A stretch of 64,000 nt of DNA from Rhizobium sp. BK313 (GCF_014193655.1 NZ_JACHZQ010000001.1:1984001-2048000); one strand, 5' to 3'; counted from the first letter of the stretch, positions 1-9,115 are shown. Program-made: numbers and translations. The notes: generated by a model from the letters alone, not told the origin.

Positions 1-493
1 TCCAGAATATGGACCTGATGCTGAACGCTTGAGGTTTCAGGCCTGATCAACATCACCAAAACTGAAGGAGCCTGACCAATCGCCTCATCCAGGTCGATCG
101 GCCGGGCTCGACTTATTCCAGCTGAAATTATCTTCGGCGCCCCTGCTATTTAAGACATCCCAGATCATTGGCGGTCGCGATTTGAGATCGCCCTATTGGT
201 GTGGATCCGGCGGATCGCGCCCTTTCCTGTATATTTTGTAACACTTTATTAGTCATTATCGATTGTTGGCCACAAATCAGCCCTTATCGCCTGTTCCCGC
301 TTTCGCCGCCGCAACAGTCGCGGTGATCAGCACACTCAATTCCAAGATCGGGTCGGCGTAAAGGAATTGGTTACCATAATTCGGCATGCTTTCCGACAGC
401 CGGCAAAGTGACGGCCGGACGCAGTTCTGCGTCCCGGCATAAGCGTTTTTTGTGAGCCGGTATGGTGCGTATAAAGTTTGGATAACGAGTATC
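1..493. other. left-edge stretch without a clear gene
   Basis: No convincing gene is seen. Two short plus-strand open tails enter from the left edge and end in TGA at 30-32 and 44-46. Either could be the last codons of an upstream gene, but there is too little sequence to choose. The part around 225-270 is AT-rich and may hold promoter sequence for the gene starting at 494, though no clear -35/-10 pair is claimed. Confidence 0.4.
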
Positions 494-2029
494 ATGGCGT
501 TTGCGACCGAGACATTCGGTAACATCAATTCCCGTTCCGGAAATGCTTCGCGCCGGAATAAATCTCCAGGGATCAGTCCCGGTACCGTCGTCACCGGCGT
601 CGCGGTGGTGGTTTTCGCGTGGGTGGCGGCAACGCTGATCACCACGCAATCGATGGTCCTGTCCCTCCCCGGCGCAGATACTACGCTGCAGGATTCGCTG
701 ACGCCGAGGGCCTCTGCCTTCATCGTTCCAGAGGAGCACATCCTGCATGCGGCGCGCCTTGCCAGTCAAACCGTGCCCATGGGCGGAAGAACACGGGTAA
801 GCGGTATATCCACCGATGCGGAGAAGCGGCTGGCCATCGCACGTTCCAAAGCGATCCTGGCGCGCGGGCTGGTCAAGCAGCAATTGGCGAGCGCGCTATC
901 GCAGCAGGCTTCAGATCTCGCGCGGGCTCAGGCGGCTTCGGCCATTGCCAAGAACGACGCACCGATCTCGCCGGAAACTGTTGCACATCTGCGCGATGTC
1001 GCCGCCCTCGCCCTGACAAATGCCGGGAAGTCCCTCATACAGAGCAAGATCGTTGGGGCGGCAGTCTCGATCACGGCCCTCGCCAGCTCTATCCCGCGGC
1101 CGGCAGAGGTTGCACTGAGCAACCCCGCAATCCAAGCCGCAGGGCCAAATTCGGCTGCCCTGGATCATTCGGGCAAGGACAGTCTACCGATCGCAGCATC
1201 GGCTAGCGATGCACCGCCCACCGAGATGGCGTCGGCCGCTCCATCGGCCGGAGCGATCGATCGCGCAGTTGCGGAGAGCCTCGCGACGAGCGCTTCCAGC
1301 GATCCCGCGTCGCAGCCCTTCGACATCATCCCGATACCACGTCCGGACCAGACGCCCGCCACAGATAATGCCGCATCGTCGGACGCCGGAACCATCGATC
1401 TTGCAGAAGCCGAAGACGCTTCGGTTGTCGAGGAACTACCTACCGTCGTGCCGCTGCCGCGTCCGGCCCGTGTCGTTGCAAGGGCCAGCGCCTCGGACAG
1501 CGCAAGCACGCCGGACGAAGCTGACACGTCGCCGACGCGCGCTTTGGCCTATGCCAAGCCGGACGAAGAGGTCAAGCGGTCGCGGTCGTCCCTCAACCCG
1601 TTCGCCGCCCTTAGCCAGCGGGGCGGAACCGCCATCTACGATATCTCGGCGGGAACAGTCTACCTGCCGAGCGGCGAACGCCTCGAAGCGCATTCCGGCC
1701 TCGGCTACATGCGTGACAATCCCCGCTACGTCGACCGCAAAAACACCGGCCCGACGCCCCCTGAAACTTATGACCTGACATATAGAGAAAGCCTGTTCCA
1801 TGGCGTGCAGGCGCTGCGCCTGACACCTGCAAACGGCGCCCGCGTCTATGGCCGCGACGGCTTGCTGGCTCACACCTACATGCTCAGAGGAAGCCGCGGC
1901 GACTCGAATGGCTGCGTGGTCTTTAAGGATTACCGCCGCTTCCTGGCCGCCTTCAAGCGCGGCGAAATCAAGCGTCTGCAGGTGGTGGCGCGTCTGTCGT
2001 CGGCGCCCAGCAATATCGCCTCGCGCTGA
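494..2029 (+). CDS. membrane-anchored protein with C-terminal Tlde1/DUF2778 domain
   Basis: About 511 residues. A single hydrophobic segment at roughly residues 30-51 suggests an inner-membrane anchor with the bulk in the periplasm. It is followed by a long Ala/Ser-rich linker carrying two copies of a proline motif (IIPIPRPD and VVPLPRPA). The last ~125 residues match the DUF2778/Tlde1 family, with EAHSGLG supplying a candidate catalytic His and GDSNGCVVF supplying the candidate Cys (about residue 474). Tlde1 domains are related to L,D-transpeptidases and act on peptidoglycan stem peptides in the Salmonella type VI effector; no secretion system lies nearby here. ATG 494 is preferred over an in-frame GTG at 452 because the latter only adds an unremarkable leader; neither has a strong Shine-Dalgarno. 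The cellular role is not known. Confidence 0.8.
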   Translation: MAFATETFGNINSRSGNASRRNKSPGISPGTVVTGVAVVVFAWVAATLITTQSMVLSLPGADTTLQDSLTPRASAFIVPEEHILHAARLASQTVPMGGRTRVSGISTDAEKRLAIARSKAILARGLVKQQLASALSQQASDLARAQAASAIAKNDAPISPETVAHLRDVAALALTNAGKSLIQSKIVGAAVSITALASSIPRPAEVALSNPAIQAAGPNSAALDHSGKDSLPIAASASDAPPTEMASAAPSAGAIDRAVAESLATSASSDPASQPFDIIPIPRPDQTPATDNAASSDAGTIDLAEAEDASVVEELPTVVPLPRPARVVARASASDSASTPDEADTSPTRALAYAKPDEEVKRSRSSLNPFAALSQRGGTAIYDISAGTVYLPSGERLEAHSGLGYMRDNPRYVDRKNTGPTPPETYDLTYRESLFHGVQALRLTPANGARVYGRDGLLAHTYMLRGSRGDSNGCVVFKDYRRFLAAFKRGEIKRLQVVARLSSAPSNIASR

Positions 2030-2065
2030 GTTTTGCGAACCAGGAGGGCGAGGCGATCATGCGCC

Positions 2066-3169
2066 TCAACCCCTCACGGCAATAACCGTCTGGTGCGGAT
2101 ATTCGCCATAGAAACCGCGCCAATTGGCGATGGCAAAGCCGAAGACGATGAGAGCGCCGGCTTGATGGGCCAGCGCCAGATGCAGCGGCACCTGCAAGAG
2201 CAGCGTCGAAATGCCGAGGATCGCCTGGATGAGCACCAGCACGAACAGCACGACCGAACGGCGGGCATGCGTCGTCTGCGTTGCAGCGCGCAGCGAGATG
2301 ATCATGTTGATCGCAACCACGGTGAAGAGCGCATAGGCGCCGAGGCGGTGGACATATTGCACCATCTTCGGGTTCTCGAAGAAATTGATCCAACCCGGTG
2401 ATTGCGCGAACAGCCCGCCCGGCACCACAGCTCCATCCATCAGCGGCCAGGTATTATAGGAAAGGCCGGCGTCGAGGCCGGCAACCAGTGCGCCGAGATA
2501 GATCTGGAACAGCGCCATGAAGGCGATGAGACCGGCAAGTTTTGCCGAATAACGCGTCGGCGCCGGGTCGTTCGAATGCGGCGACAGCGCGCGCATGAAC
2601 CACATGCAGGCAGCAAAGATCAGGCAAGCGGTGACAAGGTGGGTGGCGAGACGATACTGGCTGACGTCGGTGCGCGCTTCGAGGCCGGACGACACCATCC
2701 ACCAGCCGATCGCGCCCTGCAGACCGCCGAGCACGAAAATACCGCCAAGCGGAAGCCACAGCTTCCGCTCGACGCGACCGGTCAGAACGAAGAACAGCAA
2801 TGGCACTCCGAAGATGACGCCCATGGCACGGGCAAGCAGGCGATGCGCCCATTCCCACCAGAAGATGCCTTTGAACTCATCGACCGTCATGTCCTTGTTC
2901 AACTGCTGGAACTGCGGGATGCGTTTGTAGAGATCGAACTCCTCCTGCCATTCCTGCGCATTGAGCGGCGGGATGACACCATGGATCGGCTGCCATTCGG
3001 TGATCGACAGACCGGAATTGGTCAGACGCGTCGCCCCGCCGACCAGCACCAGAGCAAAGAGTGCCAAAAGCACGCAGGCAAGCCAGATGCGGATGGCGCG
3101 GCGATTGCGGTCCTGGCGGGCCACTTCCTTCAAAACGGCCTGTTCCGACGTGAAATTAGCGACAGCCAT
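2066..3169 (-). CDS. ctaA: heme A synthase (COX15/CtaA family)
   Basis: Converts heme O to heme A for aa3-type cytochrome oxidase, in the inner membrane. The 367-residue protein shows the COX15 pattern of about eight membrane helices, with VGGATRLTNSG after the first helix (about 42-53), the heme-ligand segment WEWAHRLLAR near 106-115, and a second-half repeat including YVHRLGAY. An open frame continues upstream, but ATG 3169 is chosen because AGGGAG lies just before it and because family members begin with a short cytoplasmic N-terminus and then the first helix. It is divergent from the DUF2842 gene. Family assignment is secure. Confidence 0.95.
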   Translation of the reverse strand: MAVANFTSEQAVLKEVARQDRNRRAIRIWLACVLLALFALVLVGGATRLTNSGLSITEWQPIHGVIPPLNAQEWQEEFDLYKRIPQFQQLNKDMTVDEFKGIFWWEWAHRLLARAMGVIFGVPLLFFVLTGRVERKLWLPLGGIFVLGGLQGAIGWWMVSSGLEARTDVSQYRLATHLVTACLIFAACMWFMRALSPHSNDPAPTRYSAKLAGLIAFMALFQIYLGALVAGLDAGLSYNTWPLMDGAVVPGGLFAQSPGWINFFENPKMVQYVHRLGAYALFTVVAINMIISLRAATQTTHARRSVVLFVLVLIQAILGISTLLLQVPLHLALAHQAGALIVFGFAIANWRGFYGEYPHQTVIAVRG

Positions 3170-3283
3170 GGGGTCTCCCTTCAATCCGGCTGTTGATTTG
3201 CCTGATAGGGGCGTGCAAAACAAGTCCCGAGACTTTGCGGCATGCCGTCGCGGCGTCTCGTTTAAAAGAGGAAGACCAGTCCC

Positions 3284-3493
3284 TTGCCCCTTCGCCTGCG
3301 CAAATTCATCGGCATGATCCTGCTCGTTCTGCTGGTCGTCATCTATGCGATCGTGGCGATGATCGTGGCGGTGCGCACGCTTGGCGACCAGCCCGGCTGG
3401 GTGCATTTCCTCTATTTCCTGTTCAGCGGCATCATCTGGGTGCTGCCCGCAATGGGGATCATCAAGTGGATGGCCGGGCCGCGCCCGCAGTAA
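3284..3493 (+). CDS. DUF2842 small membrane protein
   Basis: A 69-residue protein with two hydrophobic segments (about 9-30 and 41-58) joined by a short loop containing GDQPGW, and a C-terminal KWMAGPRPQ. This matches the alphaproteobacterial DUF2842 family, whose function is unknown. The frame opens at TTG 3284, preceded by an AAGAGGAAGA Shine-Dalgarno at a usable distance; ATG 3314 (residue 11) is the alternative. It lies divergent from heme A synthase, so a link to respiratory-chain assembly is possible but unproven. Confidence 0.8.
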   Translation: MPLRLRKFIGMILLVLLVVIYAIVAMIVAVRTLGDQPGWVHFLYFLFSGIIWVLPAMGIIKWMAGPRPQ

Positions 3494-3635
3494 GAGCCTG
3501 TATTCAAGCGATTTCGGATTTACGTAGAGATAACCGTGATCAACGGGAAACCTGCCTAACCATCGCGCCTTAAACCAAAAATAAGCTGCCTGCTCCAAAG
3601 ATTGCATGCGAATGCTGTCCGATTGGAGATGCCAG

Positions 3636-4895
3636 GTGCAAACGCAGAAGCTCGACATCGCAAACGTGCCCATTGCAGGGGCACTGCGTAGGGACATGGC
3701 ATCCGCCGCTGCGCGGTCTGCGGCAGGGGACGGCATGCGCATCGAAATCTTCGACAGCATGCCACCGCTGGAAGCCGAGTGGCGGGCATTGGAGCAAGAC
3801 GATCTTGCTTCGCTCCATCAGAGCTACGACTGGTGCGCCGCCTGGGCCGAGACCTTTCGGCATCCGCTGGCCATCATCCGCGGCTCTTTCGATGGCCGCA
3901 CCGCCTTCATCCTGCCGCTCGAAATCATCCGCACCCAAGGTATTCGTCGAGCCGAATTCATCGGTACCCGGCACAGCAACATCAATACCGGCCTGTTCTC
4001 CGCCGAATTTCTGGGGACAACAGGCAATGGCCTTGCGGCATCGCAACAGGCAGAGATTGTGCGGGCGCTGCGGGGCAAGGCCGACCTAATGGTCCTGCGC
4101 AATGTGCCGCTGGACTGGCGCGGTCGCAAAAGCCCCCTCGCCTTGATGCCAGCCATCCAGAACCAGAACCATGCTTTTCAACTGCCTTTCCTCGGCGCCT
4201 TCGAAACGACTTTGAAGCAGGTGAACGCCAAGCGGCGGCGCAAGAAATTCAAACATCAGACCCGCATTCTCAACGACAAAGGCGGTTATGACTATGTAAT
4301 CGCGGCGCCTGATCAGCGGGATGCGCTGCTCGAGCTGTTCTTCCGGCAGAAAGCGGTTCGCTTCGAAGCGGCCGGCCTACCGGATGTGTTTCAGGATGCG
4401 CCGACCCAAACGGTCCTGCACCGCCTGCTGGCGCTCCGAGATGGCGACCGCTATGCCGCCCTGGAGATGCACGCATTACGGCTGAAGGGCGAGCATGAGG
4501 GGCATATCCCGGCGGTCGCAGCCCTGTCACGCAAGGGCGATCACGTCATCTGCCAGTTTGCATCGATCGACGAGACACTGGTTCCGGAGGCCAGTCCCGG
4601 CGAACTGCTGTTCTGGTTGATGATCGAACGGCTACACCACGAGGGCGCCGCCCTTTTCGATTTCGGCATCGGCGACCAAGGCTACAAACGCTCGTGGTGC
4701 CCAATGGAAACGACGCAGCACGACCTGATCCTGCCAATTTCGGCGGTGGGGCAAGTGGCGGCTTTCGCACAGCGTGGGGTGACGCGCGCCAAAGCGTCCA
4801 TCAAAGCCAATCCGCAGCTCTATGGGTTCATCCAGCGGCTGCGGGCGCGGCAAGGCGGCAGCGATACCTCGGTGGAAGAGGTAGAGAAGGATTGA
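3636..4895 (+). CDS. FemAB/CelD-type GNAT acyltransferase
   Basis: About 419 residues resembling the BioF2-like/Acetyltransf_6 group, which includes CelD and FemAB-type acyltransferases often found with polysaccharide genes. Visible features are an aromatic segment near the N-terminus (LHQSYDWCAAWAETF), a basic KRRRKKFKHQTR stretch, and the terminal GNAT-like part LFDFGIGDQGYKRSW. GTG 3636 is preferred because GGAG lies 7 nt upstream; ATG 3606 in the same frame has no such site. Its stop codon abuts the stop codon of the convergent polysaccharide co-polymerase gene, with no intergenic base. Modification of an exopolysaccharide or its precursor is a reasonable inference, not shown. Confidence 0.75.
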   Translation: MQTQKLDIANVPIAGALRRDMASAAARSAAGDGMRIEIFDSMPPLEAEWRALEQDDLASLHQSYDWCAAWAETFRHPLAIIRGSFDGRTAFILPLEIIRTQGIRRAEFIGTRHSNINTGLFSAEFLGTTGNGLAASQQAEIVRALRGKADLMVLRNVPLDWRGRKSPLALMPAIQNQNHAFQLPFLGAFETTLKQVNAKRRRKKFKHQTRILNDKGGYDYVIAAPDQRDALLELFFRQKAVRFEAAGLPDVFQDAPTQTVLHRLLALRDGDRYAALEMHALRLKGEHEGHIPAVAALSRKGDHVICQFASIDETLVPEASPGELLFWLMIERLHHEGAALFDFGIGDQGYKRSWCPMETTQHDLILPISAVGQVAAFAQRGVTRAKASIKANPQLYGFIQRLRARQGGSDTSVEEVEKD

Positions 4896-7112
4896 TCAGG
4901 CCGCGTGTTGACGAGCGTCAGGGCCATGCTCCTCGCGCCAGCCGGACATCAGGATGATGTGCTCATAACCGGCCTTCTGGAATTCCGTCATTGCCGCAAT
5001 GAACTGGTTTTCGTCCGGCTCCGGCATGGAGAGAACGATTTCCGTATCCTTGCTACGCGTCAGCCTCGCGACGCCCGAGACATCGGCGGCGCCGCATTCG
5101 ACGAGGACGATATCATAGGCCGAGCCGAGCGCATCGAGGATCAGCGACAACCGGTCGGCGCCGCGCATAGCACGGCCGACGTCGCTGGTACCCTGCGGCA
5201 CGAGATGAGCATCGGAGAGACGGTCGGGATGAATGGTATCCGCAAAGGCAGTCTCACCGCAAAGCAGATCGGTCACCCCGGAAAGGCCGGCAGTTTCGGC
5301 CATCAGCCGTGAGGGGCAGCCGGTTCCGGTCATATCGACCAGTACGATGCGGCGTCCGGCATCGGCGATAGTGCGGGCCAGCATCACGGTCGCCGTGGAA
5401 CCATTGTCGCCGGTCGGTGATATGGCAATGGCAAGACGGGAGTCGCGTTCGACCAAATAATCGGCGACCGACTGAATGGAAAAATCCTCTTCGTCTTCCG
5501 CCTCCTCAACGGCCTCCTGTGGCCGGTGCCCAAGATCGACTGCTCCTTCCATCTCCCGCGCCAACGCCTCATCGGCAGCGACAGAGAGCATGCTTGCCGG
5601 CACTTCGCCTTGACGCGATGCGGCTGCGACTTTCGCGGGAGCAGCTTCGACAATGGTTTGCGAATTAGCGGCAGTTTCCCTCCGGACCAGAACTTCACGA
5701 TCGACCGGACCGACCGGACGCAACGCGCGGCCACTGAAGAGCTCTGCCAGCATGATGACGATGGAGGTCAGAATAAAGGTCGCAAGCGTGGCGACGACGA
5801 CGATCGGCCCGATCTTCGGGAAATAGGGATCGACCGGTTCCACAGCCTTGGAAACCACGCGGGCATCCGCCGGGCTCGAATTCTTATCGACGCGAGAAGC
5901 GGCTTCGCGGTAGCGGGCGAGATAGGTTTCCAGCAATTGCCGCTCGGCAGCTGCTTCACGTTCCAGTGCATTGAGGCCGACTTCATCTTCCCCTGCCCGG
6001 GCGCTATCGGACTTCAGCGTGTTCGACTGCGCCACAAGCTGCTGTTCGCGCAGTTGTGCCACCTTGGCTTCATTCTCGATGCTGGCAAGGATCTTCTTTG
6101 TTTCGCGGTCGATCTGCTGGCGGATATCGGCGAGTTGGGCGCGCAGGCTTTTCAGCCGCGGGTGGCCATCCATCAGCGTCGTCGAAAGGTCCGAGATTTG
6201 CGATTCCAGATTGGACTCTGTCGCTTTCAGTCGCTGGATAGTCTGCGAGCCCGAAACGTCGGCAAGCGTATCGGTGGAGCGGCCGGTGGCGAGCGCGTTG
6301 CGCACGCCTTGGGCACGCGCCTCGGCATTGGCCCTGTCGCCGCGCACCTGCGCCAATTGGCCGGAAATATCGGCAAGCTGCTGCGTCGCGAAGGTATTGT
6401 TGTCACTGGTCTGCAGCAGACCGTTGGCGGAGCGATAGTCGGCAACCTTCTTCTCGGCTTCGTTGACCTTGTCGCGCAGATTGGCGATCTCAGGCTCCAG
6501 CCAACGCGTCGCCTCGCTATTGGAATCGAGCTTCGCGCCGCTCTGCGTCGACAGATAGACCTGAGCCATGGCGTTCGGGACGCTGGCCGCCAAATCCGGA
6601 TCGCGGGAAGTGAAGCTGATGCCGATGACGCGCGAGCTATTGATCTGGTAGACCTGCAGCTGATTTGTGAACGCGTCGAGCATCCGCTCTTCCGGCGCCT
6701 TGTCGAGCGGGTTCTTTTTCAGATGCAGTTTGACGAGAATATCGGAAAAGGCCGAGTTGTTGGCGTCGGCGAACTCCGGCCGCTCGTAGAGCTTGAGATT
6801 GGTAATCACCTGCTTGATGAGATCGGCCGATTGCAGGATCTGCACCTGGCTGGCGATGTTGAGTTCATCGAGCAGCGGACCAGAGCTGGCATCGTTGTTC
6901 TGCGTCGTTGTCGCAAAAGCCGGCGCGCGCTGCTCAATCAGGATGCGTGTTTCACTGCGATATTCAGGCGAGACGACCTTGGCGACGGCAAATGCCAGAC
7001 AAGCACCGACGAGCGTGATGGCGATGACGCGAAGCCGGCGCTGCCAAACGGCGCGAAAAAGCTGTGCGAGGTCGATATCGACATCCTGCTGGCTATTGTT
7101 GACGCCGGGCAT
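4896..7112 (-). CDS. polysaccharide co-polymerase, Wzc/GumC/ExoP-like, decayed kinase domain
   Basis: About 738 residues. It has an N-terminal Wzz domain with a first membrane helix near residues 33-55, a long coiled-coil periplasmic region (about 200-400), a second helix near 440-465, and a C-terminal cytoplasmic domain like that of bacterial tyrosine autokinases. Such proteins set chain length and couple polymerisation to export in Wzx/Wzy systems. The kinase part looks inactive: the Walker A position reads SPTGDNGSTAT without the essential lysine, the Walker A' position reads VLVDMTG, the Walker B position reads IVLVECGA, and there is no C-terminal tyrosine cluster. ATG 7112 is chosen over TTG 7118 because CGGAG lies 9 nt before the ATG. 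Divergent from the export operon and very likely part of the same system. Confidence 0.88.
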   Translation of the reverse strand: MPGVNNSQQDVDIDLAQLFRAVWQRRLRVIAITLVGACLAFAVAKVVSPEYRSETRILIEQRAPAFATTTQNNDASSGPLLDELNIASQVQILQSADLIKQVITNLKLYERPEFADANNSAFSDILVKLHLKKNPLDKAPEERMLDAFTNQLQVYQINSSRVIGISFTSRDPDLAASVPNAMAQVYLSTQSGAKLDSNSEATRWLEPEIANLRDKVNEAEKKVADYRSANGLLQTSDNNTFATQQLADISGQLAQVRGDRANAEARAQGVRNALATGRSTDTLADVSGSQTIQRLKATESNLESQISDLSTTLMDGHPRLKSLRAQLADIRQQIDRETKKILASIENEAKVAQLREQQLVAQSNTLKSDSARAGEDEVGLNALEREAAAERQLLETYLARYREAASRVDKNSSPADARVVSKAVEPVDPYFPKIGPIVVVATLATFILTSIVIMLAELFSGRALRPVGPVDREVLVRRETAANSQTIVEAAPAKVAAASRQGEVPASMLSVAADEALAREMEGAVDLGHRPQEAVEEAEDEEDFSIQSVADYLVERDSRLAIAISPTGDNGSTATVMLARTIADAGRRIVLVDMTGTGCPSRLMAETAGLSGVTDLLCGETAFADTIHPDRLSDAHLVPQGTSDVGRAMRGADRLSLILDALGSAYDIVLVECGAADVSGVARLTRSKDTEIVLSMPEPDENQFIAAMTEFQKAGYEHIILMSGWREEHGPDARQHAA

Positions 7113-7184
7113 ATACAAGAACTCCGTAATATAAAGCCAGAATTAAGCGTAAACGACTATGGTAACCCAAGCGTTAATAGTACT

Positions 7185-7226
7185 TTCCATGTATTATTTT
7201 CGAAATTTCTAATAAAGAACATGGAA
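7185..7226. promoter_or_regulatory. inverted repeat in the divergent polysaccharide promoter region
   Basis: Perfect 8-base arms TTCCATGT (7185-7192) and ACATGGAA (7219-7226) flank an AT-rich centre that is itself partly symmetric around TTTCGAAA. It lies in the AT-rich gap between the divergent co-polymerase and Wza-like genes, so it is a candidate operator or shared promoter element. The regulator is not known. Confidence 0.45.
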
Positions 7227-7246
7227 TTTTTCTTGCTCTTTACCGA

Positions 7247-7262
7247 CCGTTAACCCTAACGG
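7247..7262. promoter_or_regulatory. short palindrome upstream of the Wza-like gene
   Basis: Perfect 6-base arms CCGTTA and TAACGG with a 4-base centre, about 45 bases before the likely start of the export lipoprotein gene. It could be an operator half-site pair or a small leader hairpin. Short palindromes of this size also occur by chance. Confidence 0.25.
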
Positions 7263-7305
7263 ATCGATAACGACGACAGTGATTTTCATCTCCTGTGAGC
7301 GCGAA

Positions 7306-7881
7306 ATGCCCTTCGCAAAGCCAAAGATTGTCCTAGCACTCGGCATGGCTGCCGTGAGCGCTGCGCTCAGTGGCTGCAACACCTATCAGCCGGCGCCGAA
7401 AGCCTTCAGTGAAGCAACGATTCAGCCCTACACGCTGGATAGCGGCGACCGCCTGCGCGTCACCGTCTTCGACCAGGAAGGTTTGACGAACACCTATACG
7501 GTCGATCAGGCCGGCTACATCGCCTTCCCGCTGATCGGCCAGGTCCCTGTGCGCGGTCGTACGCAGCAACAGCTTTCCGGCCAGATCGCGCAGAAACTTC
7601 GTCAAGGCTATATCCGCGATCCCGACGTCACTATCGACATCGATCGCTACCGCTCGGTCTACATCATGGGCGAAGTCGGCCAGCCCGGTCAGTATTCTTA
7701 TGTGCCTGGCATGACGATACAGAACGCCATCGCGGTTGCCGGCGGCTTCAGCAGCCGCGCGAATCAGTCCAATGCCGACGTCACGCGCAAGATCAATGGT
7801 CATGTGATGACCGGGCGGGTCGGCATCTCCGATCCGGTCCTGGCGGGAGACACGATCTATGTCCGCGAACGGCTATTCTAA
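7306..7881 (+). CDS. Wza/ExoF-type polysaccharide export lipoprotein
   Basis: About 191 residues. The N-terminus is a lipoprotein signal with lipobox LSGC (Cys about residue 24). The body has the Poly_export domain (from YTLDSGDRLRVTVFDQEGL) followed by an SLBB-type repeat (YIMGEVGQPGQYSYVPG), as in outer-membrane polysaccharide secretins. It is much shorter than E. coli Wza, as is common for rhizobial export proteins. ATG 7306 places the signal peptide correctly; a GTG at 7279 would add nine residues. First gene of an operon running through to 13136, with the next gene 12 nt downstream. Confidence 0.9.
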   Translation: MPFAKPKIVLALGMAAVSAALSGCNTYQPAPKAFSEATIQPYTLDSGDRLRVTVFDQEGLTNTYTVDQAGYIAFPLIGQVPVRGRTQQQLSGQIAQKLRQGYIRDPDVTIDIDRYRSVYIMGEVGQPGQYSYVPGMTIQNAIAVAGGFSSRANQSNADVTRKINGHVMTGRVGISDPVLAGDTIYVRERLF

Positions 7882-7893
7882 CCGTTCCCGATC

Positions 7894-9039
7894 ATGGCAA
7901 AACCGCTCCGCATCCTTCATTGCTTCAGGTCTCCGGTCGGCGGGGTGTTCCGCCATGTCCGCGATCTGGCGGAGGAACAGAGCAAGGCGGGACATGAGGT
8001 CGGTATTCTCTGCGATAGCCTCACCGGCGGAACGCATGAGGATTTGCTGTTCGACGATGTCAGGCCCTTCCTCTCGCTCGGCGTGACGCGCCTGCCGATC
8101 AAGCGTCACATCAGCCTGTCCGACGCCACGACGCTCTGGAACAGCTACAACAAAGTCAAAAGTTTGCGGCCGGATGTGCTGCACGGGCACGGCGCCAAAG
8201 GCGGCCTGCTTGCGCGCATCCTCGGCTCAGCCTTGCGGGTGAACAAGTATCGCGTAGCCCGCCTTTATACTGCGCATGGCGGCAGCCTGCATTTCTCGCG
8301 CGCCTCGCCACAAGGCCTGTTGGTCCACACTTTGGAGCGGCTGCTGGAATTTCTGACCGACGGGCTGATCTTCATCTGCGAATTCGAGCGCCGAAGTTAC
8401 GAAAACAAGATCGGCAAGCCCCGAACGCGCACCGCGATGATCTACAACGGCATCAGCGAGCGCGATTTCCGGAACATACCCACGCGATCGGACTCCGTGC
8501 ATTTCGTCTATATCGGCATGCTGCGGGACCTAAAAGGTCCCGATCTGTTTGTGGACGCCTTCGCCAAGACCGAACGGCAGATCGGCCGGCCTCTATCCGC
8601 ATTGATGATCGGCGACGGACCGGACAAGGATAAATATCGTACCATGATGATCCAGCGGGGCCTTGGGCACCGCATCGGCATGCTGCCGGCCATGCGCGTG
8701 CATGAAGCCTTTTCCATGTCGCAGAATGTCGTCGTCCCGTCACGCGCTGAAGCCATGCCTTATATCGTGCTGGAAGCCTTGGCGGCCGAGAAAGCGGTGA
8801 TCGCCTCGCGTGTCGGCGGTATTGCCGAAGCGCTTGGTGAGCACAGCCCTGCACTCGCGGAGTCAGGCAATGCCGACGATCTTGCTCGCGTCATGGCGGC
8901 GGCGATTACCGAGCCGACGTGGCGTCAGCAAACCATGCCGGATACCGAGACGATCCGATCGACATTTTCGGCCTCGGTGATGGCAAGAGATACTATAGAA
9001 TTATATTATAATATACTTGCATACAGCGACGAACATTAG
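7894..9039 (+). CDS. GT4-family glycosyltransferase
   Basis: 381 residues with the GT-B fold of GT4 enzymes. The N-terminal domain begins ILHCFRSPVGGVFRHVRDLAEE, the linker includes LYTAHGGSLHFSR, and the C-terminal domain has YIGMLRDLKGPDLFVDAF followed by the nucleotide-sugar site VVPSRAEAMPYIVLEALAAEKAVIASRVGGIAE, with the E-x7-E spacing. Predicted to add a sugar to the lipid-linked repeat unit on the cytoplasmic face. The donor sugar cannot be read from sequence. The last codons (about 8990-9035) are strikingly AT-rich, and this stretch may contain the promoter of the next gene. Confidence 0.88.
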   Translation: MAKPLRILHCFRSPVGGVFRHVRDLAEEQSKAGHEVGILCDSLTGGTHEDLLFDDVRPFLSLGVTRLPIKRHISLSDATTLWNSYNKVKSLRPDVLHGHGAKGGLLARILGSALRVNKYRVARLYTAHGGSLHFSRASPQGLLVHTLERLLEFLTDGLIFICEFERRSYENKIGKPRTRTAMIYNGISERDFRNIPTRSDSVHFVYIGMLRDLKGPDLFVDAFAKTERQIGRPLSALMIGDGPDKDKYRTMMIQRGLGHRIGMLPAMRVHEAFSMSQNVVVPSRAEAMPYIVLEALAAEKAVIASRVGGIAEALGEHSPALAESGNADDLARVMAAAITEPTWRQQTMPDTETIRSTFSASVMARDTIELYYNILAYSDEH

Positions 9040-9115
9040 AATACAAACAAGTGTTGTAAGCGTTTCTTAGCTCATATCTGCTAGGCAATCTCCGGTAACG
9101 ACCGGATGAATTGCC

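Noticed and set aside
1..46. C-terminus of a gene entering from the left edge
   Set aside because: Two competing plus-strand frames of 9 and 14 codons; neither can be preferred.
5526..7253. Long plus-strand open frame opposite the co-polymerase gene
   Set aside because: Antisense shadow; the minus strand encodes a recognisable Wzz/kinase-like protein.
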